Virus record (IMG/VR): IMGVR_UViG_3300009128_001426
Location: 1-32,247 of that record
DNA length: 32,247 nt
Source: a virus
Reading direction: 5' to 3' (one strand)
This document shows positions 13,857 through 20,203 of this stretch, piece by piece (positions within the stretch are counted from its first letter, which is position 1; every line of letters starts with the position of its first letter). The position numbers and the translations under genes are program-made. Below the pieces are notes generated by a model. That model ran no database searches and was not told where the DNA came from. It saw nothing but the letters and a program-made list of their open reading frames with translations.

Positions 13857-13861
13857 TGAGA

Positions 13862-14116
13862 ATGATCGTGCAGTTCGACAAGGAAGATGACGGCCGGATC
13901 ATCGCGGATATCCCTGCGGTCCCTGGGGCCATGGCCTACGGGGTCACGCATGAAGAGGCGGTCAATCGGGCGCTGGCCATCGCGCTGCCCGTCCATGTCA
14001 AGCGAACGGCGGATGTCACCAGGACGCGCATGGTGTACTGGTTGATCGGGGTTTGCTTCGGTCTCTGGATGCTGTCTGGGGTTCTTGAGGTTCTTGCCGA
14101 ACGCGTCGGCGGGTAG
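13862..14116 (+). CDS. HicB-like domain protein with C-terminal membrane helix (84 aa)
   Basis: An 84-residue protein. Residues 1-45 match the HicB antitoxin/partial RNase-H-like fold: DEDG-like turn (KEDDGRIIADIPAVPG), then GVTHEEAVNRALAIAL, the usual pattern D-G-x-P-x-x-P-G...G-x-T-x-E-E-A. Residues 57-78 (MVYWLIGVCFGLWMLSGVLEVL) are a single transmembrane helix. No HicA toxin gene is beside it, so it is not a standard toxin-antitoxin pair. It may tether something to the membrane or inhibit a host HicA; both are guesses. The start at 13862 follows AGGAGGTGAGA. An in-frame ATG at 13736 would run through the terminator and is rejected. First gene of the rightward arm. Confidence 0.78.
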   Translation: MIVQFDKEDDGRIIADIPAVPGAMAYGVTHEEAVNRALAIALPVHVKRTADVTRTRMVYWLIGVCFGLWMLSGVLEVLAERVGG

Positions 14117-14130
14117 AACAGGGCAGGAGG
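14111..14130 (+). repeat. recurrent leader motif (full copy)
   Basis: GGGTAGAACA followed by GGGCAGGAGG. The TAG is the stop codon of the HicB-like gene. The downstream AGGAGGTGATC is fully complementary to the usual 16S rRNA 3' end. Confidence 0.75.
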
Positions 14131-14135
14131 TGATC

Positions 14136-14555
14136 GTGGCCCGCATGATGCTGATGAACCTGGAGCCCGGAACCTGCGTTCGCAAGATTGACAGCGTAGG
14201 CGGTGAGGAAGGGGTCCTGGGGGTGAGCGTGTCCGGCGAGAGCATGGGCCGCGCTGAAATGCACCAACCGCTCGTCGGGCTGACAGCAGAGGGGGAGATC
14301 AACCTGATCCTGGTCGCGAAGGATCCGAGTGATTGTAGGGCGATCGTCCTGCAGCTGGGCCCCATGGAAACGGGGACCCTCTGCGCGGGGCTTGTGGACC
14401 TGCTCTATCGGGGTCGGTCCGATCGCCAGCAAGGGATCGGCGAGGACATCCGGGAGCAGGTGTTGGAAGCCGCCGAGGTGGTGGCGAAGAGGGGGCCGGC
14501 TATCCCGGATGTGGGGGTTCAGATCATGGAGGGCGTGCAGGTGGGGGAGGGGTGA
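14136..14555 (+). CDS. hypothetical protein (139 aa)
   Basis: A 139-residue protein, likely alpha/beta, with a helical acidic C-terminal part (GIGEDIREQVLEAAEVVAKRG). No family recognised. The start is the GTG at 14136, five bases after a perfect AGGAGG; an earlier in-frame ATG at 14085 is inside the previous gene. Its stop overlaps the helicase start as GTGA, so expression is coupled to the SF2 helicase. Confidence 0.75.
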   Translation: MARMMLMNLEPGTCVRKIDSVGGEEGVLGVSVSGESMGRAEMHQPLVGLTAEGEINLILVAKDPSDCRAIVLQLGPMETGTLCAGLVDLLYRGRSDRQQGIGEDIREQVLEAAEVVAKRGPAIPDVGVQIMEGVQVGEG

Positions 14556-16033
14556 CCAACCTCGCCCCCTGGCTCAATCAGGAGCGAGTAGGCTCCCGAG
14601 TGGACGCGATCGTGGATTCCGTGATCACTCTGCTGCATCCGGTTCCCGTTCGGTTCGCTGGGGCCCTTCGAAGGATGCTGACCCGCCCCAACCCCGAGAG
14701 AAACCGCAGGGGCTACACGGACCACCTTCCCGCGGATGTCTGCTATCTGCGAAGGTCTACCAGAGGGCTGATAGCTCCCAGGGGGATCGCCTCCAAGCTG
14801 CCGGGGCTGGCCCGAAAGCACGGGGTTGAGCTGCGCTGGGATTCCCGCGTGGTCTGCGCGGAGACCCCCAAACCCCTGGACGATGAACAGTTGGGGTTCG
14901 ATCTGCGTCTGTACCAGCAGACCGCCAGGGATCGGATGGTTCGAGCCCGACAGGGCTACATCGTGGTTCCCCCAGGTGGCGGCAAGACCGTGATCGGGTG
15001 TGCGGCCATGGCCCGAGTGGGCGAAGCCGCTCTGGTCTTGGTGCACACGACCGACCTGGCAGACCAATGGGAGGAGACCGCGTCCAGGATGGGGATGTCA
15101 GTTCGGTTGGTCGGAGGGAAGGGGGGGCCGGTGCCTTCCAGCTTCAACCCGGAGCCTGGCAGCGTTACCGTGGCCATGGCCCAAGCGATCACGGCTGCTG
15201 GTCCGAGGGGGCGTAGCTTCGTGGGGCTGTTTGGGGCCGTGGTCAGCGATGAGTGCCACCATGAAAGCGCGCCGACGAGATTGCGGACCCTGGATTCCTG
15301 TCCGGCTCGCTATCGCTGGGGGGTGACCGCCACCCCGGATCGAGCTGACGGCATGGGGTTCGTGCTGCCCTGGCAGATCGGCCCCGAGCTGTACCGGATG
15401 CCTGTCAAGAAACTGGTGGAGGGGGGCTTTCTTGTGGTCCCCAGGATCGTGCCCGTGGAAACGGGCTGGATTCCGGGCCAGCAGTTCTATGACGAAGACG
15501 GGTCTCTGCTGTATGCAGCCGCCCTTCGATCCCTCTGTGAGGATCCGCTACGCACCGCGGGCCTCGCCAAAGTGGTGGTTGCCGCGCATCGCGCAGGACG
15601 TAGAACCCTATGGCTGTCCCCCAGGGTGGATGCGGCAGGCCGATGGGCTGGAATCTTGCGGGATCATGGAGTCCCTTGCGCGGCGGTGACCGGCAAGGGA
15701 GCCAAGGGCCAGCGCCGATTGCGGATCCGGCAGCTGCGAGAGGGGAGCTTGACCACCTTGGTAGCCACCAAGCTTGCGGACGAAGGGCTGGACGTTCGAG
15801 CCTTGGACTGTCTGATCACGGCTCCGGGGAGAGCTTCGGCCCCGACCACCCAGAGAGCCGGTCGGGTCATGCGCCCCGAAGGCCGAGCCCCGATCGTGTT
15901 CGATCCCGTGGACGGGGGCCCGTTTCGCAGAGCTTGGAGCGCCCGAGCCAGGGCCTACCGATCCGAGCTGGGAGTCACCCCGGAAGGAAGCGTGGACTAC
16001 GATGGCGCGGTTCGACTGCTTCGCGGGTACTGA
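14552..16033 (+). CDS. SF2 DEAD/DEAH-type helicase (XPB/UvsW-like)
   Basis: A 493-residue ATP-dependent superfamily 2 helicase. Motif I is VPPGGGKT (139-146), motif II DECHH (233-237), motif III GVTATP (257-262) and motif VI QRAGRVMR (434-441). The Q-like segment LRLYQQTARDRM (118-129) precedes motif I. The layout and length are close to phage UvsW/XPB-like and ResIII-type helicases, which remodel forked or recombination DNA. The first 110 residues are a separate N-terminal domain that I do not recognise. GTG start, overlapping the previous stop by GTGA, with GGGGGAGGG as ribosome site. It sits at the head of the recombination block: helicase, nuclease, Sak4-like ATPase, SSB-like protein. Confidence 0.93.
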   Translation: MTNLAPWLNQERVGSRVDAIVDSVITLLHPVPVRFAGALRRMLTRPNPERNRRGYTDHLPADVCYLRRSTRGLIAPRGIASKLPGLARKHGVELRWDSRVVCAETPKPLDDEQLGFDLRLYQQTARDRMVRARQGYIVVPPGGGKTVIGCAAMARVGEAALVLVHTTDLADQWEETASRMGMSVRLVGGKGGPVPSSFNPEPGSVTVAMAQAITAAGPRGRSFVGLFGAVVSDECHHESAPTRLRTLDSCPARYRWGVTATPDRADGMGFVLPWQIGPELYRMPVKKLVEGGFLVVPRIVPVETGWIPGQQFYDEDGSLLYAAALRSLCEDPLRTAGLAKVVVAAHRAGRRTLWLSPRVDAAGRWAGILRDHGVPCAAVTGKGAKGQRRLRIRQLREGSLTTLVATKLADEGLDVRALDCLITAPGRASAPTTQRAGRVMRPEGRAPIVFDPVDGGPFRRAWSARARAYRSELGVTPEGSVDYDGAVRLLRGY

Positions 16034-16044
16034 TAGCCCTTGCG

Positions 16045-16065
16045 GGGGTACAACAGGGCAGGAGG
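16045..16065 (+). repeat. recurrent leader motif (full copy)
   Basis: GGGGTACAAC followed by AGGGCAGGAGG, ending 5 nt before the nuclease ATG at 16071. Partial copies at 17485-17500 (GGGGTACAACAGGGCA), 18524-18532 (GGGTAGAAC) and 22281-22290 (GGGGTACAAC) precede other rightward genes at greater distance. Confidence 0.75.
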
Positions 16066-16070
16066 TAGAA

Positions 16071-17483
16071 ATGCAACAACAGCTTGAAATGGCCCATCCC
16101 GTCGTCCTGCGAAGCGGGCAGGAAGGAGAGATCCTGGGGCTCGACACCGACAAGGCGATCCTGTTCAGCAACAGCGAGCGCAGCGCGATGGCCTGCCCGT
16201 CCAAGTGGTGGTTTCGGTACGGCCAGCACCTGAAGTCCCCGCCGACCGCCCCCATGTCCCTCGGGAAGGCTTGGCATTCCTGTATGGAGGACATGGCGCG
16301 GTACTGGGTGGCCAACGGGGGGGACGATTACCCGCGAAGCGGGTTTTGGGCTTGCGCGTGGTGCGACGAAGGCGAATCGTCTTCTTGCAAGCATTGCCAT
16401 GGGGATCGGAACGGACCTGTTCCCAGGATCGTGGCTCGCTGGATTTCGGACCAGGCTGCCATGGACTCTCCGTTGGTCGAGCAGGAAGAGATCGACGAGA
16501 TGGCCAAGAAGCTTTCTCGTATGTGCGAAGGGTACGTCCAGCGCTACGGCACGGCTTCCCCTGGCAGCTACGATATCGTCGCCGTGGAGGCGAACGTGGC
16601 CAGGCCCGTGCTTTCCCCGATCACGGGCAAACCGTATCGGCCCGCGGTGCCCATCGTGGACACCCCCACCGGCCCGCGGTTCGCGCGCTCCGAGGATTCT
16701 GAAGAGGCGATCAAGTGGGTCCGCTGGCCGTGGTATCAGCTGGGCATCTTGGACGCGATCGGCAGGGACCGAAGCAGTGGGCGCCTGATGGTGATCGAAC
16801 GCAAGAGCAGCGGCCAGCCTTCTTCCCTGGTTGGCAACCTGACCGTGGACCCCCAGACCACGGGGTATACCTGGCTGCTGGACGGCGCGGCCCGAGCCGG
16901 AGTGTTCGGTGATGCCGTCGCCACCATGCTGCGTCCCGTCATGGGCTGGATGTACCAGATCGCTGTGACCCATCTGCAGCAGGATCCCAAGCGCCTCAAG
17001 AAGGGGGGTTTATCGAAGGCCAAGAATGCCAGGGTTCCCAGCTGGAGGTTCCGGGCTGCGGTCAGGCAGGACGGTTTGGACGAGGCCGATTATGCCGACT
17101 ACATCCACGATCTGACCCAACGGGTGGACCCCAGCCTCTATATTGACGAGTTCGGGATGGTAGGCCCCACCGACCTGGCGCGCTACGCCACCGAGATCCA
17201 TGCAGTCGCCCAACGGCTCGCGCAAGCTCGGAGGGACGCCTACCGCGCGAAGGATAGCAGCTCCGTGATCCAGAAGTTCCCGCGGGTTCCTGTCTGTACG
17301 GCTCCGGGGTCCAGCTGCGCCTATCGCGGGCTCTGCGTCAGTGACAGTCCCCAGGGGCGAAGCTCGTTCGAGCAGGGCGAAGGCGCCTTGTGGTGGGCGG
17401 CCCGCAAGGTTGAGACACCGGCTGTCCAGCCCGAGGACGACAGCGGCGATTACCCCGATTTCGACCCCGATCTGGGGTTCTAG
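16071..17483 (+). CDS. PD-(D/E)XK exonuclease with Fe-S cluster, Cas4/AddB-like
   Basis: A 470-residue RecB-family nuclease. Catalytic residues visible: His69 after GxxxH, Asp228 in GILDAIG, Glu243 and Lys245 in VIERKSS, and the QxxxY motif Gln262-Tyr266. Four Fe-S cysteines are arranged as in Cas4 and AddB: Cys42 (MACPSKWWFRYG) at the N-terminus and Cys409, Cys416, Cys422 (CTAPGSSCAYRGLC) at the C-terminus. An extra CAWC...CKHC zinc-like knuckle (95-109) is inserted between. Such phage nucleases process DNA ends for recombination; the neighbouring Sak4-like ATPase and SSB-like gene support that. The start at 16071 follows AGGAGGTAGAA; an earlier in-frame ATG at 16002 is within the helicase. 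No CRISPR array or cas1/cas2 is present. Confidence 0.92.
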   Translation: MQQQLEMAHPVVLRSGQEGEILGLDTDKAILFSNSERSAMACPSKWWFRYGQHLKSPPTAPMSLGKAWHSCMEDMARYWVANGGDDYPRSGFWACAWCDEGESSSCKHCHGDRNGPVPRIVARWISDQAAMDSPLVEQEEIDEMAKKLSRMCEGYVQRYGTASPGSYDIVAVEANVARPVLSPITGKPYRPAVPIVDTPTGPRFARSEDSEEAIKWVRWPWYQLGILDAIGRDRSSGRLMVIERKSSGQPSSLVGNLTVDPQTTGYTWLLDGAARAGVFGDAVATMLRPVMGWMYQIAVTHLQQDPKRLKKGGLSKAKNARVPSWRFRAAVRQDGLDEADYADYIHDLTQRVDPSLYIDEFGMVGPTDLARYATEIHAVAQRLAQARRDAYRAKDSSSVIQKFPRVPVCTAPGSSCAYRGLCVSDSPQGRSSFEQGEGALWWAARKVETPAVQPEDDSGDYPDFDPDLGF

Positions 17484-17524
17484 AGGGGTACAACAGGGCA
17501 ACCGAAAACCAAGGAGGAACGAGC

Positions 17525-18523
17525 ATGTTCGACCTGACACCGATCGGTCAGCAGGACCCGGGTGACATCTTCATCAAGCTGCTGGTCATGGGCAACACCG
17601 GAGCCGGCAAGACCCGGTTCGGGGCTCGCAACGACAAGGGGGATACCCAGGTGGTGGTCCTGCTGTGCGAGCCCAACGGCAAGGCCACGATCGCGGAAAT
17701 CAATCCACGCGCCGTGGTCGTGGATGTGAAGAAGGAGAGTGCCAAGCTGGTCAAGGATCTGAAGGCTGCAGACAAGGCCATCCCTCTGGTTCCAGACCTG
17801 GAAATAATACGCCGGTTCATGCGGTTCGCCATCTCGGGAGCGCTCGTCAGCAGCTTCCCGGAGGGCACTCGGATCCGCGTGGTGGCCGATTCCCTGACCG
17901 AGATGCAGCGCCTGCTGAAGGACGAAATCCAGAAGCAGAACGAGATCCGGGCCAAGCGCGAAGAGGACCCCGAGAAGCGGCGCAAGATCCTGGAATTCAG
18001 CATCAGGGACTGGGGTGTTTTGACTGAGCGAACCCGCATGCTGCTCCGCACGTTCAGGGATCTGCCCTGCGACGTGGTGGGGATCACGCTCGCCGAAGAG
18101 GACAAGGACGAAGAAGCGGGGGTCAGGTACGTCAAGCCCCAGTTCGAGGGCCGCAAGATGCCCAACGAGGTGGGCGGCTACTTCTCGGGCATCGGCTACA
18201 GCTTTCGGCGTGAAGTGCAGAAAGAGGGCAAGGACAAGAGCACGATCTACAGGGTGCTCTGGGAGGGGCCGGGCCGGTACAAAACCAAGGCCTGCTGCCA
18301 GCTGACAGGCGTGACCAAGCCGGATCCCGATCTGGCCTTCGGGCTGGTGCGCGCGTCCTGGATGGCGGGCATGCTTTCGGACGGCGACGTGGTGATCCCT
18401 GCGGAGGGCGAAGCGCCCCCCAAGGATGAGCCCAAGGACGAAGAGCCGGAGAACGGCGAACCCGATCTGCCGGCCGACAACGAAAACGGCAAGCCCAAAG
18501 CCGGCGCGTCCTGGGGCGCGTAA
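17525..18523 (+). CDS. Sak4-like RecA-fold ATPase (single-strand annealing/recombination)
   Basis: A 332-residue P-loop ATPase. Walker A is GNTGAGKT (23-30), and the Walker B strand RIRVVADS ends with Asp122-Ser123. The core RecA-like fold covers about 15-270. The C-terminal 50 residues are acidic and disordered (repeats of PKDE, EEPENGEPD). Phage proteins of this size and motif set are called Sak4 or phage nucleotide-binding proteins and promote single-strand annealing, usually with an SSB partner. The next gene has an SSB-type tail, which fits. The ribosome site is AAGGAGGAACGAGC; the leader also holds GGGGTACAAC at 17485. Confidence 0.88.
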   Translation: MFDLTPIGQQDPGDIFIKLLVMGNTGAGKTRFGARNDKGDTQVVVLLCEPNGKATIAEINPRAVVVDVKKESAKLVKDLKAADKAIPLVPDLEIIRRFMRFAISGALVSSFPEGTRIRVVADSLTEMQRLLKDEIQKQNEIRAKREEDPEKRRKILEFSIRDWGVLTERTRMLLRTFRDLPCDVVGITLAEEDKDEEAGVRYVKPQFEGRKMPNEVGGYFSGIGYSFRREVQKEGKDKSTIYRVLWEGPGRYKTKACCQLTGVTKPDPDLAFGLVRASWMAGMLSDGDVVIPAEGEAPPKDEPKDEEPENGEPDLPADNENGKPKAGASWGA

Positions 18524-18559
18524 GGGTAGAACTGGACAACAACAAGAAAGGAGCGAGTC

Positions 18560-19225
18560 ATGGGCCGTATGTTCGATCCCACTTCCGAAGAGCACGACAA
18601 GCCGCGGTTTCCGATGTGCCGCGAGGGGAAGAAGCTGGCCGGCTTGGTCGGCTGCGATCCCTACAACCTCGAAGGGTACGACCCGGAGAACGAGGTGGAG
18701 GGGCGACCGAAGCCCTACTACCTGCTGCACTATGTGATCATCCGCGACCTGGAACAGCCAGCCGGGATGGAGCAGGAAGGGCCGGATATCGGCCTGGTGG
18801 TGCTGGTCAACGTCTACGTGTCGAACAAGGCCATCAGCCGGCTGGTGGGCGCCTGCAAGGGGGTTCAGCGCGTAAAGCCGTTCGATCCGCTCGACCCCGC
18901 GAAGATGGCCGAGGTCATGGGCAGCAAGCCCGTCGTTCTCGACATCATCCACGAGACCTATCGCGACAAGAACGGCCGGCCGCGCACGAAGGCGACCATC
19001 CCTTGGGACGGCTGGGAACCGTATTCCGGCAAGGTCCTGATGGAAGCCTGGGGTCCCATCCTGGAGACGGGTGAGGCGAAGTATGCCGAGTTCAAGCAGC
19101 GCGAGGCCGATCGGGCCGGCGGTGGCTCCAGCTCCGGGTCCGGCGGAAGCTCCGGGTCCAGCAGCGGGGGCAGCGTGGATGACAGCGACCTGAGCGACCT
19201 TCCGTCCGACGACATGCCCTTTTAG
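18560..19225 (+). CDS. SSB-like single-stranded DNA-binding protein (acidic tail)
   Basis: A 221-residue protein ending in a Ser/Gly-rich linker (about 182-205) and a canonical acidic SSB tip, DLSDLPSDDMPF. That tip recruits replication and repair partners in bacterial and phage SSBs. The N-terminal 170 residues are not a typical OB-fold by eye and resemble the DUF669-type phage SSBs, a guess. It immediately follows the Sak4-like ATPase with a 36-nt gap carrying GGGTAGAAC and AAAGGAG, matching known phage Sak4-SSB gene pairs. Role: coat single strands during replication and annealing. Confidence 0.85.
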   Translation: MGRMFDPTSEEHDKPRFPMCREGKKLAGLVGCDPYNLEGYDPENEVEGRPKPYYLLHYVIIRDLEQPAGMEQEGPDIGLVVLVNVYVSNKAISRLVGACKGVQRVKPFDPLDPAKMAEVMGSKPVVLDIIHETYRDKNGRPRTKATIPWDGWEPYSGKVLMEAWGPILETGEAKYAEFKQREADRAGGGSSSGSGGSSGSSSGGSVDDSDLSDLPSDDMPF

Positions 19226-19240
19226 CATATAGGGCTTTCT

Positions 19241-20203
19241 ATGCGCAATATCGCGCCATCAGACCGAGTGATCCGCGCAGCCTTCTGGAAGGACGCGCGG
19301 ATCGTCAAGCTTGAGCCGGTCGCGCGGCTGTCCTTCCTTTGGCTGGTGGCATGCGCGGACGGCGACGGGATCGCCCCATACAGCTGGGAATCCATGCTGA
19401 TGGACGGTTGCGGGCTTTCGCTCGACCCTGCCAGCTTCCTGGGAGGAGCGGTCCTTTCGGAGCTTGAAGAGGCCGGCCTTGTGGTCGGCTACCAGTCGTC
19501 CCTGACTGCGACGGCCGACGAGCCCGCCAGGTGGGTCTGGGTTCCCATGTTGGGAAAACATCAGCCTTCCCGAGGGGAGTTCAGGCCGACCAGAAACGGG
19601 GATCGACCCCCACCTCCGCAGCAGTTGGTCCGCGACCACATGGCCAAGCGCCTGGGAAGAGATCCCACAGAGGCCGAGTGCCGAGCCATCTCTCCGCGCA
19701 GCTTCGGGTTGACGCGCCAGGCATCGACCGTGGCCACGTCCGAGGATACCCAGCTGGTTTGGGAAGCGTGGAGGTCCAGGCAGCAACGGCCGAACGCCTG
19801 CAAGCTGTCTCTCCAGATCCGGTCTCTGATCGCGAACGCTCTGAAGCAGGCCGACGCGGCCACCCTTGCGGAGTTCATCGCATGGGCGCACGAATCGAGC
19901 GCTCCGGGGCCCAGATTCTGGCAGGGGCATAACAGGCAAAGACGCCGATACCTGGGGCTGACCACCCTGCTGCAGGGTGCGAAGCTCCAAGAGCGGCTCC
20001 AAGCGATGGCCCGCGACAAGGCCAAGAGCAGCGAGGAAGAGGAGGGCAGCTGTGGTGGCATCATGGCGCAACGCGGCATCAGAAAACGTGCGGCGCAACG
20101 CCTCGCGCGGTGGTCGCAAACCCAGCCGGACCAAGGTGGAGGAGTACCTTCGTCGGAAGGGTCCGATCAAGGTGGTCAGCGAAGCGGGGGGACCCCAAGC
20201 TAA
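19241..20203 (+). CDS. phage replisome-organizer / helicase-loader-like protein
   Basis: A 320-residue protein. The first 120 residues (DRVIRAAFWKDARIVKLEPVARLSFLWLVACADGDGIAPYSW) fit the winged-helix N-terminal domain of phage replication-initiation proteins. A Pro-rich linker follows at about 125, and then a helical domain. It lies directly before the primase-helicase, the usual position of a loader. The ribosome site is weak (ATAGGGCTTTCT). The C-terminal 50 residues are low-complexity (SQTQPDQGGGVPSSEGSDQGG) and lie where the next gene is already translated in another frame, an unusually long overlap of about 150 nt. Part of this tail may have little function. Confidence 0.78.
   Translation: MRNIAPSDRVIRAAFWKDARIVKLEPVARLSFLWLVACADGDGIAPYSWESMLMDGCGLSLDPASFLGGAVLSELEEAGLVVGYQSSLTATADEPARWVWVPMLGKHQPSRGEFRPTRNGDRPPPPQQLVRDHMAKRLGRDPTEAECRAISPRSFGLTRQASTVATSEDTQLVWEAWRSRQQRPNACKLSLQIRSLIANALKQADAATLAEFIAWAHESSAPGPRFWQGHNRQRRRYLGLTTLLQGAKLQERLQAMARDKAKSSEEEEGSCGGIMAQRGIRKRAAQRLARWSQTQPDQGGGVPSSEGSDQGGQRSGGTPS

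Larger units (their letters stand above)
13184..13861. other. divergent control region between the two arms
   Basis: 678 bp lying between the start of the leftward primase-like gene and the start of the rightward HicB-like gene. It holds an operator-like palindrome (13202-13213), an inverted repeat over a rightward promoter (13223-13258), a strong hairpin (13456-13485), a small perfect stem GCGTAC-AGGG-GTACGC (13559-13574), a possible leftward small gene (13519-13743) and a rightward terminator (13782-13820). Between 13340 and 13640 there are several GGGGTAC, GGGTAGAA and GATACCC runs on both strands. GGGTACAAC on the minus strand is at 13362-13370. Confidence 0.75.

Noticed and set aside
13862-14116. 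HicAB toxin-antitoxin module
   Set aside because: Only a HicB-like domain is present. Neither neighbour resembles the small basic HicA toxin.
16071-17483. Cas4-like nuclease as part of a CRISPR system
   Set aside because: No repeat-spacer array and no cas1 or cas2 are present; the neighbours are phage recombination genes, so a phage exonuclease is the better reading.
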